A stretch of 64,000 nt of DNA from an uncultured Lachnoclostridium sp. (GTDB lineage Bacteria > Bacillota > Clostridia > Lachnospirales > Lachnospiraceae), in contig CAMMSL010000003.1 of NCBI GenBank assembly GCA_946499505.1, positions 1 through 64,000 on the forward strand. Reading direction: 5' to 3'. The position numbers and the translations under genes are program-made. Below the pieces are notes generated by a model. The model made no database searches. It was not told where the DNA came from and worked only from the letters and a program-made list of their open reading frames with translations. Every line of letters starts with the position of its first letter. The stretch's first letter is position 1. Shown one piece after another: positions 18,212-26,785 of the stretch.

Positions 18212-18257
18212 TAACAGCCGGGAGCTGTATCAGCAGTAAAATGTCTGCCGGTTGTTA
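18212..18257 (+). other. hairpin between permease and binding-protein genes
   Basis: TAACAGCCGG (18212-18221) pairs with CCGGTTGTTA (18248-18257) with one G-U pair; further inner pairing is possible. It may protect or separate the downstream lipoprotein message. The rest of the 235-bp gap shows no gene. Confidence 0.45.
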
Positions 18258-18425
18258 CTATAGAAACTAAGCAAAGGCAGGTCATGCCGGAAAGATCAGC
18301 GTATTGATGTGCGGGCGTACCGGGATATACAGATATATGCACGGTATTTGTATATGTACAGACGCACTGACAGAAGCGTATCTTTTAAAATGACCGGAAA
18401 AACTTATTTCAGGAGGATATGAAAT

Positions 18426-19556
18426 ATGAAAAAGAAAGTTTTAGCAGTATTACTCGGTGGATGTATGGTAGCCGGACTTCTGGCAGGCTGTGGCGGCGGA
18501 AGCGACAGCTCATCCAAAACAACAGACGACAGCGCAGCAACAGATGACAGCTCATCAGGCGGCGGAGACTATCACTTCGAAGTAGTAGTTAAGAGCTTCC
18601 AGTCAACATACTGGCAGGCAGCTATCCAGGGAATCGATGCAGCAGTTGATGAGCTTGGTGTTACAGTAAATACAACAGGCCCGAACGCTGAGTCTGATAT
18701 CGCTGACCAGGTTAACATGCTGAACAACGCGATCAGCCAGAAGCCTGACGGAATCGCCCTTGCAGCTAACGATCAGAGTGCCGTACTTGACTCACTGCAG
18801 GATGCTCTTGATGCAGGTATCCCGGTAGTTTGCTTCGATACAGGTGTTCCGGATGCACCGGAAGGATCAGTTATCGCTACGATCGCTACAGACAATGAGT
18901 CTGCAGGTGCTGTTGCAGCAGAGAATATGTATCCGGTTATCAAGGATGCTATCGCTAATGCAACGGATCAGGTAAGAATCGGTGAAGTAAACCAGGATGC
19001 TACATCTGCTAACATCTCCGGACGTGGTATGGGATTCATCAACAAGATGAAAGAACTCATCGAGGCTGACGGAAAGACAGTTGCAGTTATCGGTAACCAG
19101 TTCTATGTAGACCAGGTAGAGAACAATGGTGATGAAGCATCAGCTGACGTTATCATCGAGGTAGCAGTACCGGCTCAGACAACAGTTGAGCTGTCCGCTA
19201 CAGAGGCTTCCAACATCATGAACAAAGAAGATACGATCGCTATCTTCGGTTCCAACCAGGTTACAGCAGAGGGTGTCCTCACAGCTAACCAGAACCTGAG
19301 CGTTCTCGCAGCTACTCCGGACGAAGGTATCGTTGGTGTAGGATTTGACGCTGGTGCTACTCTGAAAGCAGCAGTTGCTGACGGAACACTTATCGGTGCA
19401 GTTACACAGGCTCCTGTTGATCAGGGTAACCTTGCTATCCACGCTCTGTATGACTACTGCGAAGGCAACGACGTAGAAGACATCGCTACAGACAGCTACT
19501 GGTATGATGCAGAGAACATGGAAGACGAAGACATCGCTCCTAACCTGTATGACTAA
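18426..19556 (+). CDS. sugar ABC transporter substrate-binding lipoprotein (Peripla_BP_4 type)
   Basis: The 376-residue protein has a lipoprotein signal: a basic start, a hydrophobic helix and lipobox LLAGC with the lipidated cysteine at 22. A Ser/Thr/Asp-rich linker (23-50) follows, then a two-lobed RbsB-like binding domain (SFQSTYWQAAIQGIDAA, DGIALAANDQSAV, GVGFDAGATLKAAV). It captures the sugar outside the membrane for the RbsC/RbsA-type importer upstream. The fucose catabolic context suggests L-fucose, but the binding-site residues do not let me prove the ligand. AGGAGG lies at 18411-18416. Codon use is strongly biased, as expected for an abundant protein. Confidence 0.93.
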   Translation: MKKKVLAVLLGGCMVAGLLAGCGGGSDSSSKTTDDSAATDDSSSGGGDYHFEVVVKSFQSTYWQAAIQGIDAAVDELGVTVNTTGPNAESDIADQVNMLNNAISQKPDGIALAANDQSAVLDSLQDALDAGIPVVCFDTGVPDAPEGSVIATIATDNESAGAVAAENMYPVIKDAIANATDQVRIGEVNQDATSANISGRGMGFINKMKELIEADGKTVAVIGNQFYVDQVENNGDEASADVIIEVAVPAQTTVELSATEASNIMNKEDTIAIFGSNQVTAEGVLTANQNLSVLAATPDEGIVGVGFDAGATLKAAVADGTLIGAVTQAPVDQGNLAIHALYDYCEGNDVEDIATDSYWYDAENMEDEDIAPNLYD

Positions 19557-19650
19557 TCGGTAACGGTTATTTATAACGATTGTTTAAATCGGATTTCAAC
19601 TTAAACGTGCATATGGGCTACTGATATATTTATCAATGGTCTGAATAGAA

Positions 19651-19682
19651 AAGGAATCGGGAAATTCCCGGTTCCTTTTTAA
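19651..19682 (+). terminator. terminator after the binding-protein gene
   Basis: AAGGAATCGGGA (19651-19662) pairs with TCCCGGTTCCTT (19666-19677) with one G-U pair, followed by T residues. The next gene, fucU, starts only 34 bases later and has no clear promoter, so partial read-through is likely. Confidence 0.85.
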
Positions 19683-19715
19683 AAGAAAAAATATTATAAT
19701 GAGGAGGACATCATA

Positions 19716-20156
19716 ATGTTAAAAGGAATCCCGAAAATCTTATCACCTGAGCTTCTGAAAGTATTGGCGGAGATGGGACACAGTGACAGACTGGTTATTT
19801 CAGACGGTAATTTCCCGGCAGAGTCTATGGGAAAAGATGCGATCGTTATACGATGTGACGGACATGGCGTGCCGGAGCTGCTGGATGCGATCCTGCAGGT
19901 ATTCCCGCTTGACACATATGTTGAGCATCCTGTCAATCTGATGGAAGTAATGCCTGGGGACGATGTGGAGACTCCAATCTGGGATACCTATAAGGAGATC
20001 ATCCGCAAATATGATGACAGAGGAGATGCTGTTGTCGGAAATATCGAGCGTTTCGCATTCTATGAAGAAGCTAAGAAAGTGTACGCAATCATTGCGACAG
20101 GTGAATCTGCACTTTATGCAAATATCATGTTGCAGAAAGGCGTAGTTACTGACTGA
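19716..20156 (+). CDS. fucU: L-fucose mutarotase (FucU/RbsD family)
   Basis: The 146-residue protein speeds interconversion of the alpha and beta anomers of L-fucose, supplying the form used by FucI. The start (LKGIPKILSPELLKVLAEMGH) and SDGNFPAES match FucU closely. The length fits FucU better than the shorter RbsD. Its presence supports L-fucose, rather than rhamnose or ribose, as the substrate of this locus. GAGGAGG precedes ATG 19716. A TATAAT at 19695 is too close to the ribosome site to be its promoter, so it probably depends on read-through of the transporter terminator. Confidence 0.95.
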   Translation: MLKGIPKILSPELLKVLAEMGHSDRLVISDGNFPAESMGKDAIVIRCDGHGVPELLDAILQVFPLDTYVEHPVNLMEVMPGDDVETPIWDTYKEIIRKYDDRGDAVVGNIERFAFYEEAKKVYAIIATGESALYANIMLQKGVVTD

Positions 20157-20204
20157 TAAAAAGATCGGGCAGAACACAGAAATACCAGAGACGGAGGATA
20201 ATAT

Positions 20205-20648
20205 ATGCTGGATCATGTAGAAATTATTTTTGAAAATATGAAACCGATGATGAAGAAACTCAAGAAAAAAAATTATAAGGCAAATATGGAAGAGTTTTTA
20301 GGAACACACGGCCATTATTTTCAGGAAATGACAGAATTGACAGAGAACGCGGAAGATAAAGGTGCGGTGGCTGATGAGATCGCACGTACTTTTGCCGATT
20401 GCGTAGAGAAGAAGTTTACTTCTCCTAAAAAGGGTAAGATCGAGAATGTTGTCCAGCTCGATCTGAATTTCTTCATGATCTATTATATTTTCCCTGCGAT
20501 CCTTAAGACAGAGCATGAGGACGCGAAACTTATTGCCGACCATATCCGGGATGAGTGGAGCAGGCGTTTTAAGGACAGTGATATTCAGTATACAGATTAT
20601 GATTCCCTGTATGCTGCATTCCGGGAGAAGATATTCGGTATATTTTAG
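20205..20648 (+). CDS. conserved-looking hypothetical protein
   Basis: I do not recognise this 147-residue protein. It is mostly helical and charged, with a basic N-terminal stretch (MKKLKKKNYK near 16-25). The sequence LNFFMIYYIFPAIL near 87-100 is aromatic and hydrophobic but too short and mixed for a clear membrane helix. It has no signal peptide. It lies 48 bases after fucU behind GGAGGA and ends just before the secG promoter, so it may be the last gene of the fucU transcript. Codon usage is like its neighbours, and the frame looks real. Confidence 0.7.
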   Translation: MLDHVEIIFENMKPMMKKLKKKNYKANMEEFLGTHGHYFQEMTELTENAEDKGAVADEIARTFADCVEKKFTSPKKGKIENVVQLDLNFFMIYYIFPAILKTEHEDAKLIADHIRDEWSRRFKDSDIQYTDYDSLYAAFREKIFGIF

Positions 20649-20661
20649 GAGGATCTGTGTC

Positions 20662-20690
20662 TTGCAAAGATCAGGCAACTGTGATAGAAT
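20662..20690 (+). promoter_or_regulatory. secG promoter
   Basis: TTGCAA (20662-20667), 17 bases, TAGAAT (20685-20690), with TGA before the -10 hexamer. Confidence 0.7.
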
Positions 20691-20720
20691 AATCGTGGTT
20701 TATCCGCAGGAGGTGTAGAG

Positions 20721-20963
20721 ATGGATATCTTAAAGACCGTGATAACGATCATCTTTGTTATAGACTGCATAGCATTAGCTGCGATCATTCTTCTTCAGGA
20801 AGGCAAGGCTTCAGGACTCGGTACGATCAGCGGAGCAGCAGACACATATTGGGGACATAATAAAGGCCGTTCTATGGAGGGGACTCTTGTAAAAGTTACC
20901 CGTGTGGTAGCAGTTCTCTTCATTGTATTAGCTGTAGTTCTTAACCTTAAGATCTTCAATTGA
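20721..20963 (+). CDS. secG: preprotein translocase subunit SecG
   Basis: The 80-residue membrane protein has two hydrophobic segments (about 6-25 and 56-77) and the SecG signature ILLQEGKASGLGTISG between them. SecG joins SecYE and helps protein export. It is followed by rnr and smpB, the standard order in Firmicutes. AGGAGGTG lies 8 bases before the ATG. A terminator after the gene separates it from rnr. Confidence 0.95.
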   Translation: MDILKTVITIIFVIDCIALAAIILLQEGKASGLGTISGAADTYWGHNKGRSMEGTLVKVTRVVAVLFIVLAVVLNLKIFN

Positions 20964-21040
20964 TCGGGCGGACCGGAAGATGAGCGTCCGGTAACGCTGC
21001 AGTGGTATGAAATGTACTATATCAGAAGATAATAATCATG

Positions 21041-21080
21041 TAAGCACTCTATATAACGGATATAGAGTGCTTATGTTTTT
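21041..21080 (+). terminator. secG terminator
   Basis: TAAGCACTCTATA (21041-21053) and TATAGAGTGCTTA (21061-21073) are perfectly complementary (13 bp, 7-base loop), then TGTTTTT. A dispersed repeat begins at the end of the T-run. Confidence 0.9.
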
Positions 21081-21235
21081 GTGCGATATGTCCGGAAAGC
21101 GGCTGCTGCGCCTGCACGAGCAGACAATTGACGGGCAATGGTCAGCGAACAGCAACGCTGTGAGCTGGCCGCGATACGCCCGGAAAACGGACGCATGGGG
21201 GCAGGCTTGCGCGAGCTGTACCGAATAGCGTAGAT
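21081..21235 (+). repeat. dispersed intergenic repeat, copy A
   Basis: The first 46 bases (21081-21126) align without gaps to 40848-40893 with 39 matches, including a 14-base identical end TGCACGAGCAGACA. A 21-bp stretch at 21134-21154 is identical to 31710-31730 (copy B). GCGATACGCCCGG recurs at 21171-21183. The copy fills the gap between the secG terminator and the rnr ribosome site and has no coding frame worth calling. Confidence 0.75.
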
Positions 21236-21252
21236 CGGATAGGAGAAGAGAT

Positions 21253-23421
21253 ATGGATCAGACATTCGAAAAACGTAAGAAAGTTATCTATGATTTTATC
21301 AGCGACGATCTGTATGTACCGATGAAGATAAAAGAAATAGCTATCGTACTTCAGATTCCGCGGGAACAGAGGGATGAATTAAAAGAGGTCCTTGATGCTC
21401 TTGTAGAAGAGGGAAAGATATCCTTGTCAAAGAGAGGAAAATACAGCAAAGGACATGCTGTACATTTGAAAGGAACTTTCCAGGCCAATGCAAGAGGATT
21501 TGGGTTTGTGACTCCGGAAGATGGAGGAGAGGATGTATTTATCCCAGAGGAGAATATATCCGGTGCATTCCAGGGTGATGAAGTAGAATACATCATAACT
21601 GCGGCACCTTCGGGAAGACGAAAAGAAGGTAAGATCGTGAGGATTGTTTCTCACAGTGTAATACACGTGGTCGGCCTGTATGAAAAAAGTAAAAATTTCG
21701 GCTTTGTACGTCCGGATAATCAGCGCTATCTGAATGATATCTATATACCTGCCGGAAAAGAACTGGGAGCGATGAACGGCCATAAAGTTGTTGTGGAGCT
21801 TACTTCTTATGGCGGCGAACATATGAAGCCGGAAGGAAAAGTTGTCCAGATCATCGGGCATATCAATGACCCGGGAACAGATATCCTTTCTGTTGTGATG
21901 GATTCCGGGATCCCAACAGAATTTCCTGAAAAAGTGCTCAATCAGGCTGTCCGTGTCGGCAAACCCGTAAGTGAAGCCGACTGTGCGGGGAGAAAAGACC
22001 TGCGGGAATGGATGATGGTGACGATAGACGGGGAAGATGCAAAAGACCTGGATGATGCGGTATCACTGCAGATAGAAGGGGAAAATTATATCCTCGGTGT
22101 GCATATTGCAGATGTCACGAATTATGTGCAGGAGAACAGTGCTCTTGACCGTGAGGCTTTTGAGAGAGGGACAAGTGTATATCTTGCGGATCGCGTGATC
22201 CCGATGCTGCCCCATAAACTTTCAAACGGTATCTGCTCTTTGAACGCAGGGGAGGACAGGCTTGCTCTGTCATGCATCATGACATTTACTCCGTCCGGGG
22301 AGATGATCGACCATGAGATCGCCGAGACGGTGATCAATGTTAACAGGCGAATGAGTTACAATGGAGTTGCAGGGATTCTTGCCGGAAAGATGCAGGATGC
22401 AGGTATGATCCGGGACGATAGCGGAGAGCATCAGAAATCTTCGGAAACAGCTGATGATGAGACTCTGAAGATTGTTACTATGATACAGCATATGAAAGAA
22501 TTGTCTGATATCCTGCGGGAGCGTCGCGGCAGGAGAGGATCCATTGACTTTGATTTCCCGGAGACAAAAGTGCTTCTGGATGAAGAAGGACGTCCTGTAG
22601 ATATCAAGCCGTATGAGCGGAATGATGCTACAAAGATCATCGAGGATTTCATGCTGATGGCAAATGAGACTGTGGCCGAGGAGTATTACTGGCGCGAACT
22701 GCCGTTTCTCTACCGGACGCATGAAGTTCCGGATGAAGAAAAGATACGACAGTTGTCTGCATTTGTTAATAATTTCGGGTATCATATCCATGTGCGTAAT
22801 GAGGTGCGCCCGAAAGAAATTCAGAAGCTTCTCGACCGGGTGGACGGCACTCCGGAGGAGGCGCTGATCAGCCGTCTGGCACTCCGCTCTATGAAGCGGG
22901 CACGGTATACGACAGAGAATACAGGCCATTTCGGACTGGCTGCAAAATATTATACTCATTTCACTTCACCGATCCGTAGATACCCGGACCTTCAGATCCA
23001 CCGTATTATCAAAGAAAATCTGCGGGGACGTCTGAATGAGGACCGGATCGCTCATTATGAGGAAATCCTTCCCAAAGTCGCGGCGCAGTGCAGTGACCGT
23101 GAGCGCCGGGCAGAAGAGGCAGAGCGCGATGTTGTCAGGATGAAGAAAGCGGAATATATGTATTCACATATCGGTGAAGAATACGACGGTGTGATCTCGG
23201 GAGTGACAAAATGGGGCGTCTATGTGGAACTGCCGAATACAGTCGAAGGACTTGTCCATGTGGCCGATATGTCAGATGATCATTATGAGCTTTCGGAGCA
23301 GACATATGAGCTGATCGGAGAGCATACAAGGAAAACTTATAAGCTGGGACAGGCTGTCCGGGTACGCGTGACAGATGCAGATAAGCTGCAGCGAACGGTG
23401 AATTTTGAAATCATATCCTGA
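21253..23421 (+). CDS. rnr: ribonuclease R
   Basis: The 722-residue processive 3'-5' exoribonuclease degrades structured RNA and works with SmpB-tmRNA in RNA quality control. Domain order is an N-terminal winged-helix part (1-60), two cold-shock domains (about 65-220) and the RNB catalytic domain (about 250-580). The RNB domain has [16 protein letters not shown] holding the metal-binding aspartates and [18 protein letters not shown]-terminal S1 domain (about 635-718, [19 protein letters not shown]) follows. It ends at the S1 domain without the lysine-rich tail of E. coli RNase R. AGGAGAAG precedes the ATG. smpB follows 17 bases later. Confidence 0.97.
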   Translation: MDQTFEKRKKVIYDFISDDLYVPMKIKEIAIVLQIPREQRDELKEVLDALVEEGKISLSKRGKYSKGHAVHLKGTFQANARGFGFVTPEDGGEDVFIPEENISGAFQGDEVEYIITAAPSGRRKEGKIVRIVSHSVIHVVGLYEKSKNFGFVRPDNQRYLNDIYIPAGKELGAMNGHKVVVELTSYGGEHMKPEGKVVQIIGHINDPGTDILSVVMDSGIPTEFPEKVLNQAVRVGKPVSEADCAGRKDLREWMMVTIDGEDAKDLDDAVSLQIEGENYILGVHIADVTNYVQENSALDREAFERGTSVYLADRVIPMLPHKLSNGICSLNAGEDRLALSCIMTFTPSGEMIDHEIAETVINVNRRMSYNGVAGILAGKMQDAGMIRDDSGEHQKSSETADDETLKIVTMIQHMKELSDILRERRGRRGSIDFDFPETKVLLDEEGRPVDIKPYERNDATKIIEDFMLMANETVAEEYYWRELPFLYRTHEVPDEEKIRQLSAFVNNFGYHIHVRNEVRPKEIQKLLDRVDGTPEEALISRLALRSMKRARYTTENTGHFGLAAKYYTHFTSPIRRYPDLQIHRIIKENLRGRLNEDRIAHYEEILPKVAAQCSDRERRAEEAERDVVRMKKAEYMYSHIGEEYDGVISGVTKWGVYVELPNTVEGLVHVADMSDDHYELSEQTYELIGEHTRKTYKLGQAVRVRVTDADKLQRTVNFEIIS

Positions 23422-23438
23422 TAAGGAGAGTAAAATAT

Positions 23439-23903
23439 ATGGCTAAGGCAGAAACAAAACTTATCGCCAACAACAAAAAAGCATATCATGATTATTTTAT
23501 CCTTGAGAAGTATGAGGCGGGGATCGTCCTCCATGGAACGGAGGTAAAGTCCCTGCGCATGGGGAAATGCAGTATCAAAGAGGCCTTTATCCGTGTAGAA
23601 GACGGAGAAATGTATATCTACGGCATGCATATCTCACCATATGAAAAGGGCAATATCTTTAATAAAGATCCGCTGAGAGTGCGAAAACTTCTTCTGCATA
23701 AAAAGGAAATATTGAAGATATTCGGTAAGATGAAAGAGCAGGGAATCACGGTCGTTCCGCTGAAAGTTTATTTCAGCGGAAGCCTGGTCAAAGTGGAGAT
23801 CGGACTTGCCAAAGGTAAAAAGCTTTATGACAAGAGAGCTGATATTGCCAAAAAAGATCAGAAGCGCGAGGCGCAGAGAGATTTCAAAGTAAAAAATCTC
23901 TGA
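23439..23903 (+). CDS. smpB: SsrA-binding protein SmpB
   Basis: The 154-residue trans-translation factor binds tmRNA and brings it to stalled ribosomes. It shows the family landmarks [29 protein letters not shown], the HISPYEKGN region and the basic C-terminal tail ([21 protein letters not shown]) that reaches the decoding site. It follows rnr at 17 bases, so the two RNA-quality-control genes are almost surely co-transcribed. No tmRNA gene was recognised in the following sequence. Confidence 0.97.
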   Translation: MAKAETKLIANNKKAYHDYFILEKYEAGIVLHGTEVKSLRMGKCSIKEAFIRVEDGEMYIYGMHISPYEKGNIFNKDPLRVRKLLLHKKEILKIFGKMKEQGITVVPLKVYFSGSLVKVEIGLAKGKKLYDKRADIAKKDQKREAQRDFKVKNL

Positions 23904-23928
23904 TATTTTGAGTGAGGAGTGAAAAAGA

Positions 23929-24765
23929 ATGATCCAGGATATAGAACCGCGGCATCTGAATAACCAGTATGAGCCGGTACCGCCGGATCAGGAGAGTTAT
24001 GCACTGTATTACGAGGATCATGCAGTGCTGCTGAAAAAGACGCCGGAAGGGATCACATTTCCCAGGTTCCGGGAACTTGAGAGACTTAACGAAGAGATAT
24101 ATGAGGATTACATATATTTGTTCTCTGTCGATGAGGAGAGATATTATCTTGTCCATGAGATCAACAGAGAGCCGCTGTCTGAGTTTGTTATGGAGAATAC
24201 GGAAATCTTCCGAAATGCAGATCCCCAGTATCATGCATTTGCCGGGATTACAGGTTATCAGCTTTACAACTGGTATAAGAACCATAAATACTGCGGCAGA
24301 TGCGGCAGGATGATGGAGAGGGACAAAAAAGAGCGGATGCTCTACTGCAGAGAATGCCGCAATGTGGAATATCCGAAGATCTGTCCGGCTGTTATTATAG
24401 GCGTTACGGATGGTAACAGGATCCTCATGTCCAAATACGCCGGCAGGACATATAAGAAGTATGCACTCCTTGCGGGCTTTACCGAGATCGGAGAGACTGT
24501 GGAGCAGACTGTCGCGCGGGAAGTGATGGAGGAAGTGGGGCTGAAAGTAAAAAATATCCGTTACTATAAAAGCCAGCCGTGGGCGTTCAGTGATACACTT
24601 TTGATGGGATTTTACTGTGACCTTGACGGAGAAGACAAGATCACATTAGACCGGGACGAGCTCGCCCTTGCGGAATGGTTCGAGCGGGAGGATATACCGG
24701 TCAAGCCGTCCCGCGACAGTCTGACAAATGAAATGATTATGCAGTTTAAAAACGGCGCAGTCTAA
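23929..24765 (+). CDS. nudC: NADH pyrophosphatase / NAD-capped RNA hydrolase (NudC family)
   Basis: The 278-residue Nudix enzyme has a four-cysteine zinc ribbon (YCGRCGRMM then LYCRECRN, about 121-145), followed by the Nudix box at about 183-205 (GFTEIGE, AREVMEEVG). The NudC-specific SQPWAF motif lies downstream. NudC splits NADH into NMNH and AMP and removes NAD caps from RNA in bacteria where it has been tested. Which of these dominates here cannot be read from sequence. It follows smpB at 25 bases. Confidence 0.93.
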   Translation: MIQDIEPRHLNNQYEPVPPDQESYALYYEDHAVLLKKTPEGITFPRFRELERLNEEIYEDYIYLFSVDEERYYLVHEINREPLSEFVMENTEIFRNADPQYHAFAGITGYQLYNWYKNHKYCGRCGRMMERDKKERMLYCRECRNVEYPKICPAVIIGVTDGNRILMSKYAGRTYKKYALLAGFTEIGETVEQTVAREVMEEVGLKVKNIRYYKSQPWAFSDTLLMGFYCDLDGEDKITLDRDELALAEWFEREDIPVKPSRDSLTNEMIMQFKNGAV

Positions 24766-24773
24766 TGTATAAT
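24745..24773 (+). promoter_or_regulatory. bacteriohemerythrin promoter
   Basis: TTTAAA (24745-24750), 17 bases, TATAAT (24768-24773). The -35 hexamer lies inside the nudC coding end. Confidence 0.6.
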
Positions 24774-24827
24774 AGAGAAAGATATATCAATTACTGATAT
24801 TTTTACAGAATAAGGAGGTAGTTATTA

Positions 24828-25250
24828 ATGAGAGCAGAATTTGATGAGAGCCTTGTAACAGGCAATGAGATGATCGATACACAGCATAAGGAACTGATCG
24901 ATAAGATCAACAAATTACTGGACAGCTGTGAGACAAGCAAGGATAAGGTCGTGGCCGTAAAGACACTGGATTATCTTGCAGATTATACAGAGCTTCATTT
25001 CGGGGAAGAAGAGAAGCTCCAGGAGTCCATCAATTATCCGGGGCTGGAACAGCATAAGAAAGAGCACGATAAGCTCCGTGAAGTAGTGAAAGATCTCTAT
25101 AATATGCTCGAGGAAGAAGAAGGTCCGTCTGATGCGTTTGTAGAGCAGGTCAACAAAAATGTGATCGAGTGGCTGTACCGTCACATTAAAGGGTTTGACC
25201 GGTCGGTGGCTGAGTATAAATTCATGAATTCCAGTAGTGAGAGACTGTAA
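24828..25250 (+). CDS. bacteriohemerythrin
   Basis: The 140-residue four-helix-bundle protein carries the full set of di-iron ligands: H20 (DTQH), H57 and E61 (HFGEE), H76 and H80 (HKKEH), H119 and D124 (RHIKGFD). Hemerythrins bind oxygen reversibly. In anaerobes they are thought to store, carry or detoxify oxygen, or sense it. There is no attached signalling domain, so this is a free-standing soluble form. AAGGAGG precedes the ATG. A very long imperfect hairpin occupies its 3' side. Confidence 0.94.
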   Translation: MRAEFDESLVTGNEMIDTQHKELIDKINKLLDSCETSKDKVVAVKTLDYLADYTELHFGEEEKLQESINYPGLEQHKKEHDKLREVVKDLYNMLEEEEGPSDAFVEQVNKNVIEWLYRHIKGFDRSVAEYKFMNSSSERL

Positions 25251-25290
25251 ATTTATATTTGTTGGATTAAATGTCGATGGAGATACGGTC

Positions 25291-25573
25291 CAAAAACAGA
25301 CGGAGATGAGGCACCGAAATTCTTTTGTGAGATGACCGGCATGTGCTTCAGGCTCCGCTCCGTAATTCGTGAAAAACTAAAGGATCAGAAAGCTGATTAA
25401 AACCAAAGCCTGAAAATGAAGAACTCGGCTTCGCCTCAAACACTTCATTTTCAGACTTAACATCATCTTTCTGATCCTTAACTTTTTCTTTCGAATTACT
25501 TCGAAGTCGCCTTCCTCACATACCGTTCATCTCTTTTTAAGTATTCCTATGCCTCATCTCCATCCGTTTTCTG
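25291..25573. repeat. long imperfect hairpin 1 (about 280 bp)
   Basis: GGAGATGAGGC (25302-25312) pairs with GCCTCATCTCC at 25551-25561. AAGGATCAGAAAG (25380-25392) pairs with CTTTCTGATCCTT at 25468-25480. GCCTGAAAATGAAG (25408-25421) pairs with CTTCATTTTCAGAC near 25443-25456. Intervening segments also match (GAGATGACCGGCATGTG against the complement of the 25517-25533 region). The loop is near 25422-25440. It lies between the hemerythrin and hemolysin III genes. Confidence 0.75.
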
Positions 25574-25682
25574 CTTCATCGAATTCGGCAGTTACTCCGA
25601 CAAATATGAAAGCCAAGGAAACCGATTGAGATGGGGACGTAGTTGATAAAGCCCACCCTTTCAGCCGGTTTTCCGTAAATCC

Positions 25683-25907
25683 TGTGATTGTCGGAGAGAC
25701 GCTTCCAATTGAGAAAACGCAGAAAATCAAACGGATACAGCCGATATGATGCATCTTTCGGATCAGGTGGGATTGTAATGTGGTTTTTCTTCCTTTTGTA
25801 ACCGGAGCCGGAAGCATTACAATTCCGCCTGATTCGAATACGTGAGTCAATCCACTGTATCCGATTAGTTTTTGGACGCTTTATCATGGGGCGCTCCTAC
25901 AAACACA
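25683..25907. repeat. long imperfect hairpin 2 (about 225 bp)
   Basis: GATCAGGTGGGATTGTAATG (25761-25780) pairs with 25815-25833, with two differences. CGGATACAG (25732-25740) pairs with CTGTATCCG (25855-25863). TGTGATTGTCGGAG (25683-25696) largely pairs with CTCCTACAAACACA (25894-25907). CTTCC/GGAAG closes the inner loop. It starts right after the stop of the minus-strand hemolysin III gene. A related direct copy of the outer arm (CTCCGACAAATATGAA) occurs near 25596. Confidence 0.65.
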
Positions 25908-25916
25908 AAATTTATA

Positions 25917-26639
25917 TTATGGCAGAAGGAATGCGTACATTACGATGAAGTGGCATGCGCTCCCACCCATTACGAACAGATGGAAGATTTCATGGCTGCC
26001 GAAGTTTTTGTGTCTGCTGTTGAACAGGGGCAGCTTCAGTGCGTAGATAACACCGCCAACCGTATAGATGATGCCGCCTGCCAGCAGCCATCCGAATGCT
26101 GCCGGGGACAGATTGTTCAAAAGCTGAGTGAAGGCGAGCACGCAGGTCCATCCCATTCCAATATACAGTACGGAGGAGACCCATTTCGGACAGTATACCC
26201 AGAATGCTTTAATGAGGATTCCGGCGATCGCGATTGCCCATACGATGGACAAAAGGATGATTCCGATCCTGCCCTTGAGGACGAGCAGACACACAGGAGT
26301 GTAACTGCCGGCTATGAGCACGGAAATCATCATGTGATCGATTTTCTTTAATACAGTATTTGTTTTCTCTGAAATATCAAATGTATGGTATGTTGTGCTT
26401 GCCGCATATAATAAAATGAGGCTTGCTGCATAGATGGACATTGCTATGATGTAAATTTTCTGCGGCTGTGCGGCAGCTCGTATCAGCAGCGGAACAGATG
26501 CGAAAATTGCCATCAGCATCCCGATAAAATGTGTGATCGCGCTGCCGGGTTCTTTGATGTGAAGGTTTCTGTGCGGATTCTTTCTGACAACCGGCCTTTC
26601 TATATTTATTGCATTTTTCATGATTCCTGTATTTTCCAT
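25917..26639 (-). CDS. hemolysin III / PAQR-family membrane protein
   Basis: The 240-residue protein has seven predicted membrane helices and the family motifs TYHTF near the end of helix 2 and HEIFHLFVMGGSACHF at the C-terminus. The conserved histidines and serine of these motifs form a metal site in related PAQR proteins. Despite the name, most bacterial members are not proven haemolysins and their role is unclear. ATG 26639 is chosen because GGGAGGT precedes it; the frame stays open 21 codons further upstream without a ribosome site. Confidence 0.92.
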   Translation of the reverse strand: MENTGIMKNAINIERPVVRKNPHRNLHIKEPGSAITHFIGMLMAIFASVPLLIRAAAQPQKIYIIAMSIYAASLILLYAASTTYHTFDISEKTNTVLKKIDHMMISVLIAGSYTPVCLLVLKGRIGIILLSIVWAIAIAGILIKAFWVYCPKWVSSVLYIGMGWTCVLAFTQLLNNLSPAAFGWLLAGGIIYTVGGVIYALKLPLFNSRHKNFGSHEIFHLFVMGGSACHFIVMYAFLLP

Positions 26640-26750
26640 GATATGCACCTCCCCGATGCTAAGCTTATAAGTGGTTTTTAAAACTACATCTAGTATATGC
26701 ATATATTACATCAAGAATTCATAAAAATCAATTATAAAATCATACAAAAT

Positions 26751-26774
26751 AAAAGCCGGTATGTACCGGCTTTT
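26751..26774 (-). terminator. terminator of the carbamate kinase gene
   Basis: AAAAGCCGGT and ACCGGCTTTT form a perfect 10-bp hairpin with a 4-base loop, followed on the minus strand by TTTTATTTT. It lies 11 bases beyond the arcC stop. Confidence 0.88.
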
Positions 26775-26785
26775 GTAATATCTGC

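Larger units (their letters stand above)
25251..25916. other. 666-bp gene-free stretch made of two long imperfect inverted repeats
   Basis: Nothing here reads as a credible gene. Overlapping minus-strand frames of about 100 codons at 25554-25887 lack recognisable motifs. Two adjacent long hairpins, listed separately, account for most of the sequence. Confidence 0.6.

Noticed and set aside
19695..19700. TATAAT as a fucU promoter
   Set aside because: A transcript starting there would begin after the fucU ribosome site.
23904..25250. tmRNA gene following smpB
   Set aside because: The sequence after smpB is coding (nudC, hemerythrin) and no tmRNA-like ends or tag frame were seen.
25554..25887. 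Overlapping minus-strand frames of about 100 codons
   Set aside because: They lie in an inverted-repeat region, have no ribosome site or recognised motif, and are better explained by the hairpins. A decayed gene cannot be fully excluded.
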